A DNA stretch of 64,000 bases from Acholoe squamosa (Eukaryota; Annelida; Polychaeta; Phyllodocida; Polynoidae): NCBI GenBank assembly GCA_949317995.1, contig OX439040.1, positions 73,629,972 through 73,693,971 of the forward strand. The letters run 5' to 3'. The position numbers were made by a program, and so were the translations under genes. The notes under the pieces are model-generated. The model worked only from the letters and a program-made list of their open reading frames with translations, had not been told where the DNA came from and searched no databases. The stretch's first letter is position 1. Every line of letters begins with the position of its first letter. Of the stretch, positions 53,816 through 64,000 are shown piece by piece.

Positions 53816-54533
53816 CGCCTTAAAAGAGACATGAGACTGAAATATGTGGCGATCTCTATGTTGAGATAAGAAAATAGATGGGGTTTCCCTAATAATTTTT
53901 AAAAAATCTCGCTCTATCTCGAATGGAATATTTCAAAAAAGAGTGAAAATAAGATAAAAGCTCAAAAAGAAAATATTAAAGAGAGTGATGAATTTCCTCC
54001 TAGAGTGTAGGTGGTAAACAGACGGCGAGGTATCTACAGCGACGGTGGTGGTGGTGACAGCAAGCAGCAAGCAGCAGTGGTAGAACCAGTGGTGGTGGTG
54101 GTGGTGTCAAAAGAGATAGCGGATGTGTTCTGCCCTTCCAGGAAAAATCAGGGCTCCTTATATAGTTGAGAGAAACATCTAATCCCGTTTTCACCTGGAT
54201 CCTTTCACTCCGCATCAAGGGGACAAAAATGCTTTTGGAACAAGGGTATCAGGTGGGATAAACAGGTGTAATAACTGTGATAATTACCAAAATGCGACTT
54301 ACATGTATATGGGGATTATGGGTCGTTAGGAGATTAAGACGCTCAAAGTCTGTATACGAAAACTACAGGGGGTGGTTAACAGTAGGGGGAAAATCTTGAT
54401 CTTGTAACAGAGAAGTCAAAGTGTTTTTTAATTGGATCACTCACTAGCCAAGGTGTGGGGTGCACAGCAGCAGCAGCGTGCATGGCACCAAAAAAATGGT
54501 GGACATGTGCACACCTTCCTGTCTACCTACCTA
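53816..54533. other. Upstream region with minus-strand TATA-like box
   Basis: CTATATAAGG on the minus strand (54156-54165) could drive the ORF ending at 53267. No other gene seen. Confidence 0.4.
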
Positions 54534-54724
54534 CCGTAGTACCTCGCGTATAAGGTACGCCCCCCAATTTGAGGGAATGGTATAAAGTGTATCTGCAAGC
54601 TGTATTTATATTTATTTATTTATTTTTTGACATTTCAGTAGTGATTTATAGTAACCCCTACCTATAAGGTTCACCCCTAAAACTTCAGGGGATCGCACCT
54701 AGCCTAATACGCGAAGTACTACGG
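54534..54724. mobile_element. MITE with 22-bp terminal inverted repeats
   Basis: CCGTAGTACCTCGCGTATAA at the left is mirrored by TTAATACGCGAAGTACTACGG-like sequence at the right with two mismatches; 191 bp, no ORF. Confidence 0.75.
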
Positions 54725-55234
54725 CGCCTACCTACCTACCTCTCTATGCATCACAGGAAAATACCCCAGGCCCAGTCTGTGACTACAAAGCTGGACATGC
54801 AGTAAGTAGATTAAGTCTAACAAAATCAACAAGTTAATCCCCCTTCCTCCTGCTCCTCTTGTCACCATGAGACAACACTTTGATGATCTAAGTTAAACCC
54901 TCCTGCAGTGAATGGTGGGTGACAAACAGATACCCTACCGAGGAAGAATCTCTGTGACTATGTGAATCACAGCCTTTAAGTCTTTTATCTTTTCCCTCTG
55001 GGACTGACCACACTTAATGATCGAAGGGATCCGTGCCTACAGCAAACGGCAGGTGAAAGTCAAAAACAGACATATACCCTACCAAGCGAAGGTCTCCATG
55101 AAAATGGGATTAAATCTCTTTTAAGTCTTTGATCAATTTAAAACCACAGTTGGGAGGCTTATCTCGGACGGGTACATAAGGGAGAGTGAAATAGTGAAAT
55201 TTTGTTCCCTCACACTTTCTCTGCCACCTTCATC

Positions 55235-55664
55235 ATGGAAACACCGACCTCTCTGCAGACTACTGCACCGTCAACATATTCCCCCACAGATATCGAGATC
55301 CTTGCTGATCTGTTCACAGTTGAAGCTAACAACGAATTTTTTTTTCGATCCGTATGGATGATTGGACGCTGCTGGTGGTGGTGGTGGTGCTGCTGCTGAT
55401 GTTGCTGCTGCTGCTGCTGCTCACACCTAAAGCCATAGACAATGCAGCTCTCATTTTGAAAATATACAGAACGCTCTACTGAGAAGTGTCATGTCCACAC
55501 AAACTGAATGGCATACTTGGTATTATACTTCAGCGGATTTCTATTGTAATTTAGATGAATTGTGGACAGGCCGTATGACTCACACCATTCCTTCATTTCG
55601 AAAGAATGCTTGCATGAGAACCGTATACAAAGATTACACTATGTACCTTCTGGATTATGATTAA
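55235..55664 (+). pseudogene. Broken ORF with poly-Ala tract in the polymerase element
   Basis: ATG at 55235 opens METPTSLQTTAPSTYS... A T8 run (55339-55346) throws the frame. In the shifted frame a Gly/Ala repeat (from GGT/GCT trinucleotides, 55371-55421) and, after two stops, a further 76 codons follow. These end in KDYTMYLLDYD and TAA at 55662-55664, with AATAAA at 55702-55707. Taken together this is one gene of roughly 140 codons, now inactive. The last part has Trp/Tyr-rich sequence (WHTWYYTSADFY). Function unknown. Confidence 0.45.
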
Positions 55665-55742
55665 AGATGAATGTATATACTTGTATTTATATTTTTGATA
55701 AAATAAAATATAAAAAAATGAAATGCATTTGATATATTTCAT

Positions 55743-56098
55743 TTACATAATTAGCCACGCCCCTTTGTTTACAAACAAGGGACCATGTGGCTACACAAAG
55801 TGTTGTTGTTTACAAACACCGTCACATGACCACACTTATCTCCTAATTAGGTGATGTTACCATGGTTACCAGAATGCTGGCCTCTGATTGGCTGAGCGGT
55901 GGTTGCTAATCCCTAAGTAGGTCATGTTACCATGATTACCAGAATGCTGACCTCTGATTGGCTGAGAGGTGGTCGCTAATCCCCTAAGTAGGTCACATTG
56001 CCATGGTAACGGGTCAAGTGACCAAATCGAGGCCTCTGATTGGCTGCATGCCCAGTGAGTAATATCCTTAGATTAGCTATAGTCCCGTTCCGATACAT
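55743..56098. repeat. Right terminal region of polymerase element
   Basis: The outer 67 bp mirror 48142-48208. Inside are three units of CCTCTGATTGGCTG with AGGTCA.GTTACCATGG between, at roughly 55868, 55950 and 56034. Confidence 0.8.
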
Positions 56099-56539
56099 AT
56101 TATACTACTTATACTGTTTACCACTTGCAACAAATCATAGGCCTGATAACATATTGTACTATGCTTAATATAATCCTATTAGCTCTGCCAGTTCCCAAAA
56201 CCTCCTCAAAGGTCCAATTTATAAGGATTTAATCATATTTTGCTGTATCTATTCATATTAATATCTATATCCATGAACATTAGAGATGGATGTCCATATG
56301 CTCAATGTATTTGAATTTGCAGGGCATGTCAGGTGTATCATAATCATATTTGTGCAGAACTCTGAAACTGAGCTATAGCTATACAAGGAAATAGTGACCC
56401 TGGTACTAGAGAGGAACTTTTAGAAAGGCTTAAAAATATTGCATGAATTTTCCATCCTTCACATTTTATAGAGATGGTAAAATAAAAATTGAAGTAGGAC
56501 CTACTCTGTTACAAGGTAAACTAATAGTAGGGATTGGTG

Positions 56540-57460
56540 TCCTCAAAATCTTGGAAACTGGCATTTTGGGGCTTATACTATAGACATCTCCTTCTAGGCA
56601 TGGGTTGCTAAGCGCAAACTACTGTTGCTTAACACCTCCTAGAAACAAACTGATTTCACCAGTGGATTCCTTGGATCCAATTTAGGGAGAGGGATAGGTG
56701 TTACCTAAATCCCTTAATCAGCTCATAGCAACCCCAAGGTTCCCTTTTGTGTGGTAGGTATGTTTGAACTAGTTTGCTAGTCATGTGTTGCTGTGACCTT
56801 TAATTATCTATAAAAGCAATGTTACTAGGCAGCTAGATACTTAAGAGATAAACCAGTATTGGCAATAGATTTAGTAGGGTTGGTTGTCCTCATAAACTGG
56901 CATTTTGGGGCTTATACTTTAGACATTTGCTTCTATATGGGGATGGGTTGCTATGCAAAACTGCACTTGCTTAGCAACTGCTTGACATAGAAATGTAGAA
57001 ACAAACCATTCACACAAGTAGATTCTTTGGAGCCAATTTAGTGGGGATAGGTGGTATTTTAGTCCTTCAGAATCTTGACAATTTTTGGCTTAAAATCCCC
57101 TTCTAAGCATTGCTGCTATGCAAAATTGCTGTTGCTAAGCAACAAATTTATCCAGCAACAAAGCAATCACACCAATGAATTTCTTGCACCCAATTTAGCG
57201 GGAAAGGTGGTATTTTTGGGCTTAAAACTCGCTTCTGAGCATTGGTTGCTATGCAAAACTGATGTTGCTAAGCAACCCTTAACCTAGCAACAGCCCAATC
57301 ACACCAGTGGATTCCTTGGGCCCAACTTAGGGGGGATAAGTAAGGTTAAAATCCTGTTTGGGCCAATATTGTTGGTTTGGGAAAATAAAGTTCTGATTAT
57401 TTGTCAGCCATATTGGATTGTGCCCATTTTTAATGGAAGCACACACAGGAGGAATCGGGA
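56540..57460. repeat. Tandem repeat, right arm of inverted pair
   Basis: Inverse of 45684-46400: four units with ACTGGCATTTTGGGGCTTA, GGTTGCTATGCAAAACTG and AATCACACCAGTGGATTCC. The last part (GCCATATTGGATT) matches the outer end of the left arm. Confidence 0.85.
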
Positions 57461-58370
57461 CTTTTAGTATAGTGATACCCATACCAAATCCATTCACTCC
57501 TGCGAATTTCAGCTTTGCCTTATTTTATTCTGGGTAAAATCCTAAAATTCCTGGACTAACTGTATAATGTGGATATGCCATGTCTCATGTCAATTCTATC
57601 AGCGGCCTACCTTGTGATGTGGGATTTAGTGGTCCAGTCCCATTGTATCGGTATATACATTCTAATCTTGGTCTCACATCAATAATTTAAAGGTCATATG
57701 ATGCTTTAATAGGTTAACCCCTTAACACATGTATTGATGCATCATGCCAATTGGTAATCCTGATGCATACTTGGTGCAGTTCTTGACGTATCATGCCGCC
57801 CCTACAGTATTCCCTATATCAATCCAGTAGGGTCACCATGAAAGTGGAGGATTTTGAAAAAGGAGGGGGCGCTCTCCACACATACCCCTTATTATTGGCT
57901 AAAACCTAAATTTCAGGCTTAAGTTGAGGACAAGAAAGTCTAAACCGCAAGGGAAATAGAGGGGGCACATGTCCCCACACCCCTGTCTAAACCTGCCAAT
58001 GCATGATGCATCAATGCAACCCTGGCTGGTTTCTTCACATGGCTGCATTGATGCATCATCATGACAATCTTGCAATTAATGCCAAAAATATACATAGATA
58101 TATAGGCATAACAAACACACGTGAACAGCAATGTATTCCTTCCTGGTATTGGTAGAATCTAAGGCCTCTGTCCTAATCCTGGTTTAACATTAATACTCAG
58201 GGTCAGACTAGTTTACTGTGGCGTGTTAAGTGGTCAGTCTGGCCGTTTTACAAGGTGACTTGTTTTACTTGGCTTCTTGAATATCTATCACCCTATAACA
58301 CTGCATCTGTTTATAGTATAGTATAACTGGTAAAGCTGTCTGGGCAGCCATCTTGTTTCCCTTTATAGCA

Positions 58371-58372
<2 letters not shown>
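57461..58372. other. No gene seen
   Basis: Mixed AT-rich DNA, only short open frames. Confidence 0.5.

Positions 58373-58424
<52 letters not shown>
58373..58424. repeat. (TA)n microsatellite
   Basis: About 26 uninterrupted TA units. Confidence 0.97.
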
Positions 58425-58426
<2 letters not shown>

Positions 58427-59058
58427 TCACTTGTATTATCTTGGCACTCTGTTGTGTTTAGCTTTGGCCACAGATACTATGAGGGAGAGCTGTGATATGT
58501 AATAATATGTACCTTAGTTTGTTTTATATATGATTTATACATGATAATTAGAGATCAAATATTGTGAAAAGATTAAAATACGGCATGGTACTTTTTTTTT
58601 GCCTTATTGCACACACAAAATTGAGTTCTGGACCCACTCTCCGAGCAGTTTTAGAGTCCCATAGAGGGATGTATGTGGGATCTGCAGGGGGAGTGTACTG
58701 AATTGGGACTTTAGTTATGGATTCTTCTCTTATTTTAGTGAACTTCTAATAGAATAATAAGATATGGTTAAGTCAGATATACCCTCACAAGCAGGCTGAA
58801 CAAACTTCTTAGATAGTTACCTTTTGAGAGGTATCTGCATAATATAGAACTTGTCTTTGTAATGTCAAGGTTACTATTTTCATTTTCAAAATTCTTGTTT
58901 ACTTTCATCTTCCCATTATTCACCTTGTCTTGGGATTCAGTACAGGGAGTAAATTACCTAAAGCTATTGTCAAAGGTGGTCAATATTCATGACCTTAGAC
59001 AACAGCACTTGGAAAATCAATCGTATGTCCCTTGCTGTGCATAGTGGACTCTGCAGGG

Positions 59059-59232
59059 GTAGACACTAACATTTTGGGCCTTTGTCCCCCGGGCCAATAG
59101 TCTAGTATAGAGAAATGTATTTTGAAATATACTGCTGGCCAAATGGCCAATTTTAAGAGTAATATAGACATAATCACTGGCCCACAGCAAAAACTACTGG
59201 CCATTGGCCACCGGGCCAGTGTTAGTGTCTAC
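59059..59232. mobile_element. MITE with GTAGACACTAAC ends
   Basis: GTAGACACTAACA (59059-59071) is the inverse of TGTTAGTGTCTAC (59220-59232). 174 bp with GGCCAAATGGCC-type palindromes inside; a truncated copy lies at 47940-48038. Confidence 0.75.
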
Positions 59233-59544
59233 TCCTGAAGACTCTGCATTCAAAAATTGATAATTTTAGTAGGCCAACTGTCATATGAATATTAAATACC
59301 ATCAGTGCTTTCGTAGAAGCTAAAGGATGCATTATGCTATAACAGGTCAAAACAGGAAAGATGCATTTCACTATGTAATTGCCAAGTTACCCCTCAAAGA
59401 AAGCACTGGTGAAGTCGGCGCTGCCTTTGTGTAGACTAGCTTTAGCATGTCAAAGTACCAGCCTACAGATATTCTATACCTTATGTCCTCTCTGAAATGT
59501 ACATTCATCACAATACAGAATTACTTATGCTTCTGTATTTGCTA

Positions 59545-59733
59545 CACTGTGAAAAAAATGTCCTTGAAATAATGGCACAATCCTCATTCCAAAGTTGCCA
59601 GAGATCTGTTGTGAGTTTCACAGAGATTCCCTGTACATTTGCATACCACCATACTGCCACATTTGGCTTCTTCCAAAAACTACTGTTCAGTTTTATGATG
59701 ATTCCTGGTAGATTTAACAGTTATTTTTTATGG
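59545..59733. mobile_element. MITE, Tc1/mariner-like, copy 3
   Basis: Starts TA|CACTGTGAAAAAAATG and shares CCAAAGTTGCCAGAGATCTG and ACCACCATACTGCCACAT with copy 1. The right end is degraded. Confidence 0.75.
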
Positions 59734-60424
59734 TATCTCTGCATACAAAGTTTTGACTCACATGGCCTTCCACACTTGACATCCGTCACTCATAAAAAAA
59801 TATTGTCAATTGTAAATGATTAAAATAAGTTCTGCTGATCACCATGCTACGGTGATACAGTACAAAACAAACAAAGTATTATTGTGAATAATTGCCCTGG
59901 CACTAATGGATTTAGAGGAATAAGTACCGACTGGCCCTATTCAAAGACAGGTGCTTATTCAGGTCTATTTTTATTGTTTAAAGATATGTTTCATGACCTC
60001 AATGCCTGGCGTTTATGCAAGACCATAGCCTTTGCAAAAAACTAGTTCTTAAGGGCAACAATACAATAAGGATTCACAACAGCATTCGTCCAACTTGAGC
60101 TATTCAAGCGCAAGCATCTTTCACCAGAGCAGATGGTGAAGACGGTTCATCAGATATACTGAAACATTGTGTGGTACCTGAAATCCTATTCGCACTATAA
60201 TTGGACTTAATCAAGGACCATTGATGAGGATATAATGGACTTCTGTTACCGATTTAAAACAGCAGAGAGGCACTGATCCTACAGCATTGAACCTACAGAC
60301 TCTTCCGTTTATCAGGTTGTAGACTGTTGGGATCCATAGCTGCAATTTGGCAGCTTTGGCTCATATTAGAGAGAGATTGAACCTCCCAAGTTTACTAGTT
60401 TTTACACACAACAACTAATGCAGA
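59734..60424 (+). other. Upstream region of the secreted-protein gene
   Basis: No gene; includes the presumptive promoter and 5' untranslated region of the gene starting at 60425. No TATA box could be fixed. Confidence 0.45.
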
Positions 60425-62009
60425 ATGAAGTTACACATGTTTCTCATCCTGGTGATAGCCTATACAACAGGTGAGGTTCCAATATTATACCAAGTAAACT
60501 ATCAGATGTCATTTAGTTGATTAGACATATCTCATCATCATTATAGAATTCATAAATGCATTATTCATACCAGAAAGATAATGAAACTTTAGCAATTGTA
60601 CATCCTACTTCCACAAAATACATTCTCTATTTGTATGGTTCAATCACAGGGGTCAATCACTTGTGCATCGGCATAGTTTATTTCCCTCATTCTGCTTGCA
60701 AGATTTCCTCATTACCCCTAACCCTCATACAAACCTCAGATTTGCATCTGGCTATTGAGTACACCATTGAATGGTTGTATATCCTATAGATATTCAGTTT
60801 TTTCCCAGTTCTGAACTATCTTCAACATGAACATGACCTAAGCTATAGAAATAGCATTATACATTACACACACATTATTATTCGACTTTTGATCTCTTAG
60901 GGATGAACCAATGATATTGCTAATTGCACACATTGAATGCCTCTGTTGTTATTTTCTGAAGTGTGTAAATGTTTTCATTCAGAATGAATTATCCCCTCCA
61001 AAAAGAGTCTAGAACAACAATAAATATGTCTATCCCTAGGAATATATACGGGCACAATATTTCTCAACTATAGCCCTTCCTTTTTTCCTTTTGCTAATAG
61101 TTTATTTGTAACCAGTAAGCTCCAGATGTGAAAAAAATGAAAAAGGGGTGTGCTCCCTCCTTTTCAAAATCCTGTAGCCAGTACTGGACAGAGCACAATA
61201 AGCATCAAAGGTAAACACCACATTTATCAAAATAAAATGAAGTTGTAAAGTTTAAGAAATTAAAGGAAAATACCAACAAATGCCAACATCCACTATCTGT
61301 TTCTACAAGAGGGTTTGCTTCTAAGGGAGGATGGCTTCTACATGCAGAGTTAGTACTTAACTAGACTGTCTCTTGCTTTATTACAGATGCTACTCACCTA
61401 ACCTGTTTTGAATTCAACACACACTGCCCTAATGCAGAAATTACCTTTATCAGTGACTCATATGGTAATGAATATTACAACTACCAATGTCTTCAGAGCT
61501 GTACCACTTTTAGACGCAGTTGTTTTTTAGGGTCTCACGGCACCTACTGGGAATCATGTCAGTCATGTAATGTCCCAAACCCACAATTGCACCTTAAGGG
61601 TATATCCTATCCAGACTACATTGAATTGCTGACTGATGACAACACAACAACATGCGTCAACTTTGGACCTGGTTCAGCCCATACAACATATGGCATGACA
61701 ATCCTCCAGGTGAATGTCCCCAGCACTTGCTCAAACTTTAAATACAAAATGGTTTACGACTCGGTGCTGGACAGTCCTGGTATGTCCTTGGTACTTTACA
61801 CATCTCTAGTGGAGGACCAGACACCGGGAGTTAGACAAGTGAATATGTGTCAGGACAACTCTGAAGCTACAATGGTCAGTGAAAGTCTTGTATCAAGGAG
61901 TTTCACCTGTACCTGTCCTCCTGGATGCTTTCTGTATATAATGATAAGTCCTAAAGAACAGCAAAAGGCACAGAGCAGTTTTAGGCTGTGTGAAATCTTA
62001 ATGTTTTGA
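60425..62009 (+). CDS. Secreted cysteine-rich protein, two exons
   Basis: Exon 1 (60425-60470) encodes MKLHMFLILVIAYTT, a signal peptide, and ends in phase 1 at ACAG|GTGAGG. Exon 2 (61387-62009) follows CTTGCTTTATTACAG and continues in frame to TGA at 62007-62009, giving 222 aa. The mature protein has about 14 Cys, several in pairs (CLQSC, SCQSC, CTCPPGC), and no membrane segment or GPI-like end. An early CX(n)C-rich part (to about residue 70) is followed by a possible beta-rich domain. ATTAAA at 62082-62087 may be the poly(A) signal. This is probably a single extracellular protein of the host. I do not recognise the family. Confidence 0.8.
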
Positions 62010-64000
62010 AGTTGGGCTTGTGCTGCAATATAATCCAAAGTTTCAACAATGAAAAAGTGAAGGTGTTTTGTACAATACTCTATTAAAAGAAACAATAATA
62101 GCATGAAGTGGCGAAGTTTGGTAAAATTCAATTTCTGTACAACTTTAAATGGGATCATTTGTGTAGTAAGTTATGATATGACCCACCATCTTTTCCAATA
62201 CGAAAATGCAAGCAAATGTTCAGGTTAAGGGTTGTCAACTTTGATACTAGTCTGCTTATATAGGAGTTGTTGCCTCAAGCAGGGCAGCACTGATGAAATT
62301 CAGGCCTTAACGCTATAGGAATTTTGTCACTGTTTTAGCTACACTACCTACAGGCAACTGATGGTGGCTAGCCTCATTTTGAGTGCAATTGGGTCATGAA
62401 GTCATGACATCACATGCAGTGATGCCCACCTCCTATCGGAGTGCAGTGATAGTGGAATTCAAAAGATTTGGGATGAATTGTGAAACAAAATATCATACTC
62501 CAAGCTCTAATAGAACTAGAAAGCCCGGGAGGGCTAAGGATACTGTCCCTATGCTGTCTGTCAGTGACTGATGGCCGTCCGTTGGTTGGTTGTAACTGAG
62601 TGTGGCTCAAACAGTGACAAATTTCCCATAGCGCCCAAATTTCGTCAGTGCCACTAGTGTAGTCACTAAATGTGTTTTTTTTCTGAAAACTATGTTAGAG
62701 CTTTGCATCAAGGTTTTTATTCATCCTTGGGTCATCAGGAATCAGAAAAGTTTTGGTGCAAATTCTTTCTGCAAAAGTCAAAGGTCATGTACAGGTCAAA
62801 AGAAAAAAAGTTACTTTAATTAAAAAAGAATTGATTAAAAATATATCTAAGAATAATCTTGGCTCAAGATTCATTGTAAATAATGATATTGAATGGTTGC
62901 TGAGGTGATAGAAAAAATGTATTTTTTTTATTAATATTTGATAAATTCATATGAAATTAAAAAAACAAATGAAATGTTATTTTCCTAGGCCTCTAATTAC
63001 TAATAAAAACCAATGTGAACACAAAGATATGACATCTCAATGATAGTATGTTTATTGACAATTTCAGTGTTGCCTAGCAACCATAGCAATGGCCATAGCA
63101 AAAAATGCATAAGGTTTAAATACTCAAATCACGAAACTTCATCAATATAGACAAGATCCTACACTTCTATCCAATTCATCAGATAGCTTGCATTTCCTAG
63201 CAAGAATCATGTGTGCATTATGATTTTCGAATCGAAATCTGGATATTCAGCTATCATTGTCTGAATCATTTAATGTGCTTCCCCTCTGCTGCGAGTTCTC
63301 AGAATTGGCTATACGGAAGCTACAGATGCACAAATCTGTAGAGGACAAGCCATTCTTTCTATAGATACACCTCCTTGTTTTGTAATTACCCTTAGAACAA
63401 TTACACATTGTGAATGTACAACAGATTATGGGGTGGGTTCCATGGTGGTCAAAACTGGTGAACCCTCTTCAGTCCATCCATAATGTTTTTGAAGTGGAAT
63501 TACTGGTGTGGCCACCACTGTTTGCTGCCAAATGAGACCCTGCAGTTTGTCATGTTTGATGTGGGGTGATAAGGCTTCCTGTGTTGGGGGCATGTGGACA
63601 GGCTCCATCTTGCCACTGCAGAATATTTCCAAATGTAAGGGCCTTAACTCATTTGTTTTTTATTTCTTTGATCTGTACAAGCGACAGACAAACTCCTTAA
63701 GGGATTTCTGATGTTCCAGTGTTCGATCCTGTGAAACTGTATCACACTGTTTGCCTTCAATCAATATAGAGAAGGTGCTACACGGCTCTTGTGGTTCTTC
63801 ACATCAAGATCTCCTTTAAATTCCTATCCATTCTGCTGATTTTCAAGTATATCCTCCCTTATAATCAATGCACATTTGTGGATTGTCATCAGGTTATCCT
63901 GTTCACTGTTGGCAGTGGGAACAATTGTTATACCTGAAGCTCCAGGCCCAGGAACATAACAAATTCACTTCCTTGAGCATCTTTTTTAAAAACCACATCA
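62010..64000. other. No gene seen to the window end
   Basis: AT-rich, short open frames only; exons of a gene extending past 64000 cannot be excluded. Confidence 0.45.

Larger units (their letters stand above)
48142..56098. mobile_element. TIR element carrying a family B DNA polymerase (Polinton/virus-like)
   Basis: 7957 bp. The two ends match as inverted repeats for 67 bp with one mismatch (ATGTATCGGAACGGG...). They are flanked by ATTAT at 48137-48141 and 56099-56103. Subterminal CCAATCAGAGG motifs recur at both ends. Inside, on the minus strand, are a decayed protein-primed polymerase gene and a poly-Ser ORF; on the plus strand a broken poly-Ala ORF and a Myb/SANT-like gene. No integrase, transposase, ATPase or capsid gene is recognised, and it is half the usual Polinton length. 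It may be a shortened Polinton/adintovirus relative or a distinct element class. Confidence 0.8.

Overview
The window looks like non-coding-rich genomic DNA of a metazoan, most likely a marine invertebrate. It has short exons with GT-AG introns, many small inverted-repeat transposons, minisatellites and several large mobile elements. The species cannot be named from the sequence. All calls come from reading the sequence; no database search was run.

Layout. (1) 1-2061: the 5' part of an unrecognised host gene on the minus strand. Three exons join in a consistent phase, and a TATA-less ETS/YY1/CRE-type promoter lies near 1.96-2.06 kb. (2) 2835-32837: a 30-kb nested retroelement. The outer element is a retrovirus-like Ty3/gypsy provirus with 677-bp LTRs (3 differences), TSD CTAT and about 17.2 kb of its own DNA. 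It has gag, an in-frame TAG, pro-RT-RNaseH, an integrase ORF, an unknown ORF, a fusion-protein-like env, and a 3' accessory ORF that may be expressed from an internal promoter by splicing. A second gypsy element (3904-16734, 12.8 kb, identical 364-bp LTRs, TSD AAAG) is inserted in its gag. This inner element carries a coiled-coil Gag, Pol in the -1 frame, a small basic ORF and a 1169-aa third ORF with zinc fingers and RGG repeats. (3) 32842-45683: gene-poor DNA with a TATA promoter followed by three successive minisatellites (LTR-like), fold-back elements, a 70-bp perfect palindrome inside a larger inverted repeat, and SINE-like repeats. (4) 45684-57460: inverted arms surround a 7957-bp element (48142-56098) with 67-bp terminal inverted repeats and TSD ATTAT. 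It holds a decayed protein-primed family B DNA polymerase gene, a poly-Ser ORF, a broken poly-Ala ORF, hairpins at gene ends, and a Myb/SANT-like gene lodged in its left end. (5) 57461-64000: MITEs, an AT microsatellite, and a two-exon gene (60425-62009) for a secreted cysteine-rich protein.

The retroelement genes form complete gag-pol systems. The inner copy looks intact and very recent. The outer copy is broken in gag by the inner element and has a frame offset in its integrase region. The polymerase element is inactive as it stands and has no recognisable integrase or transposase.
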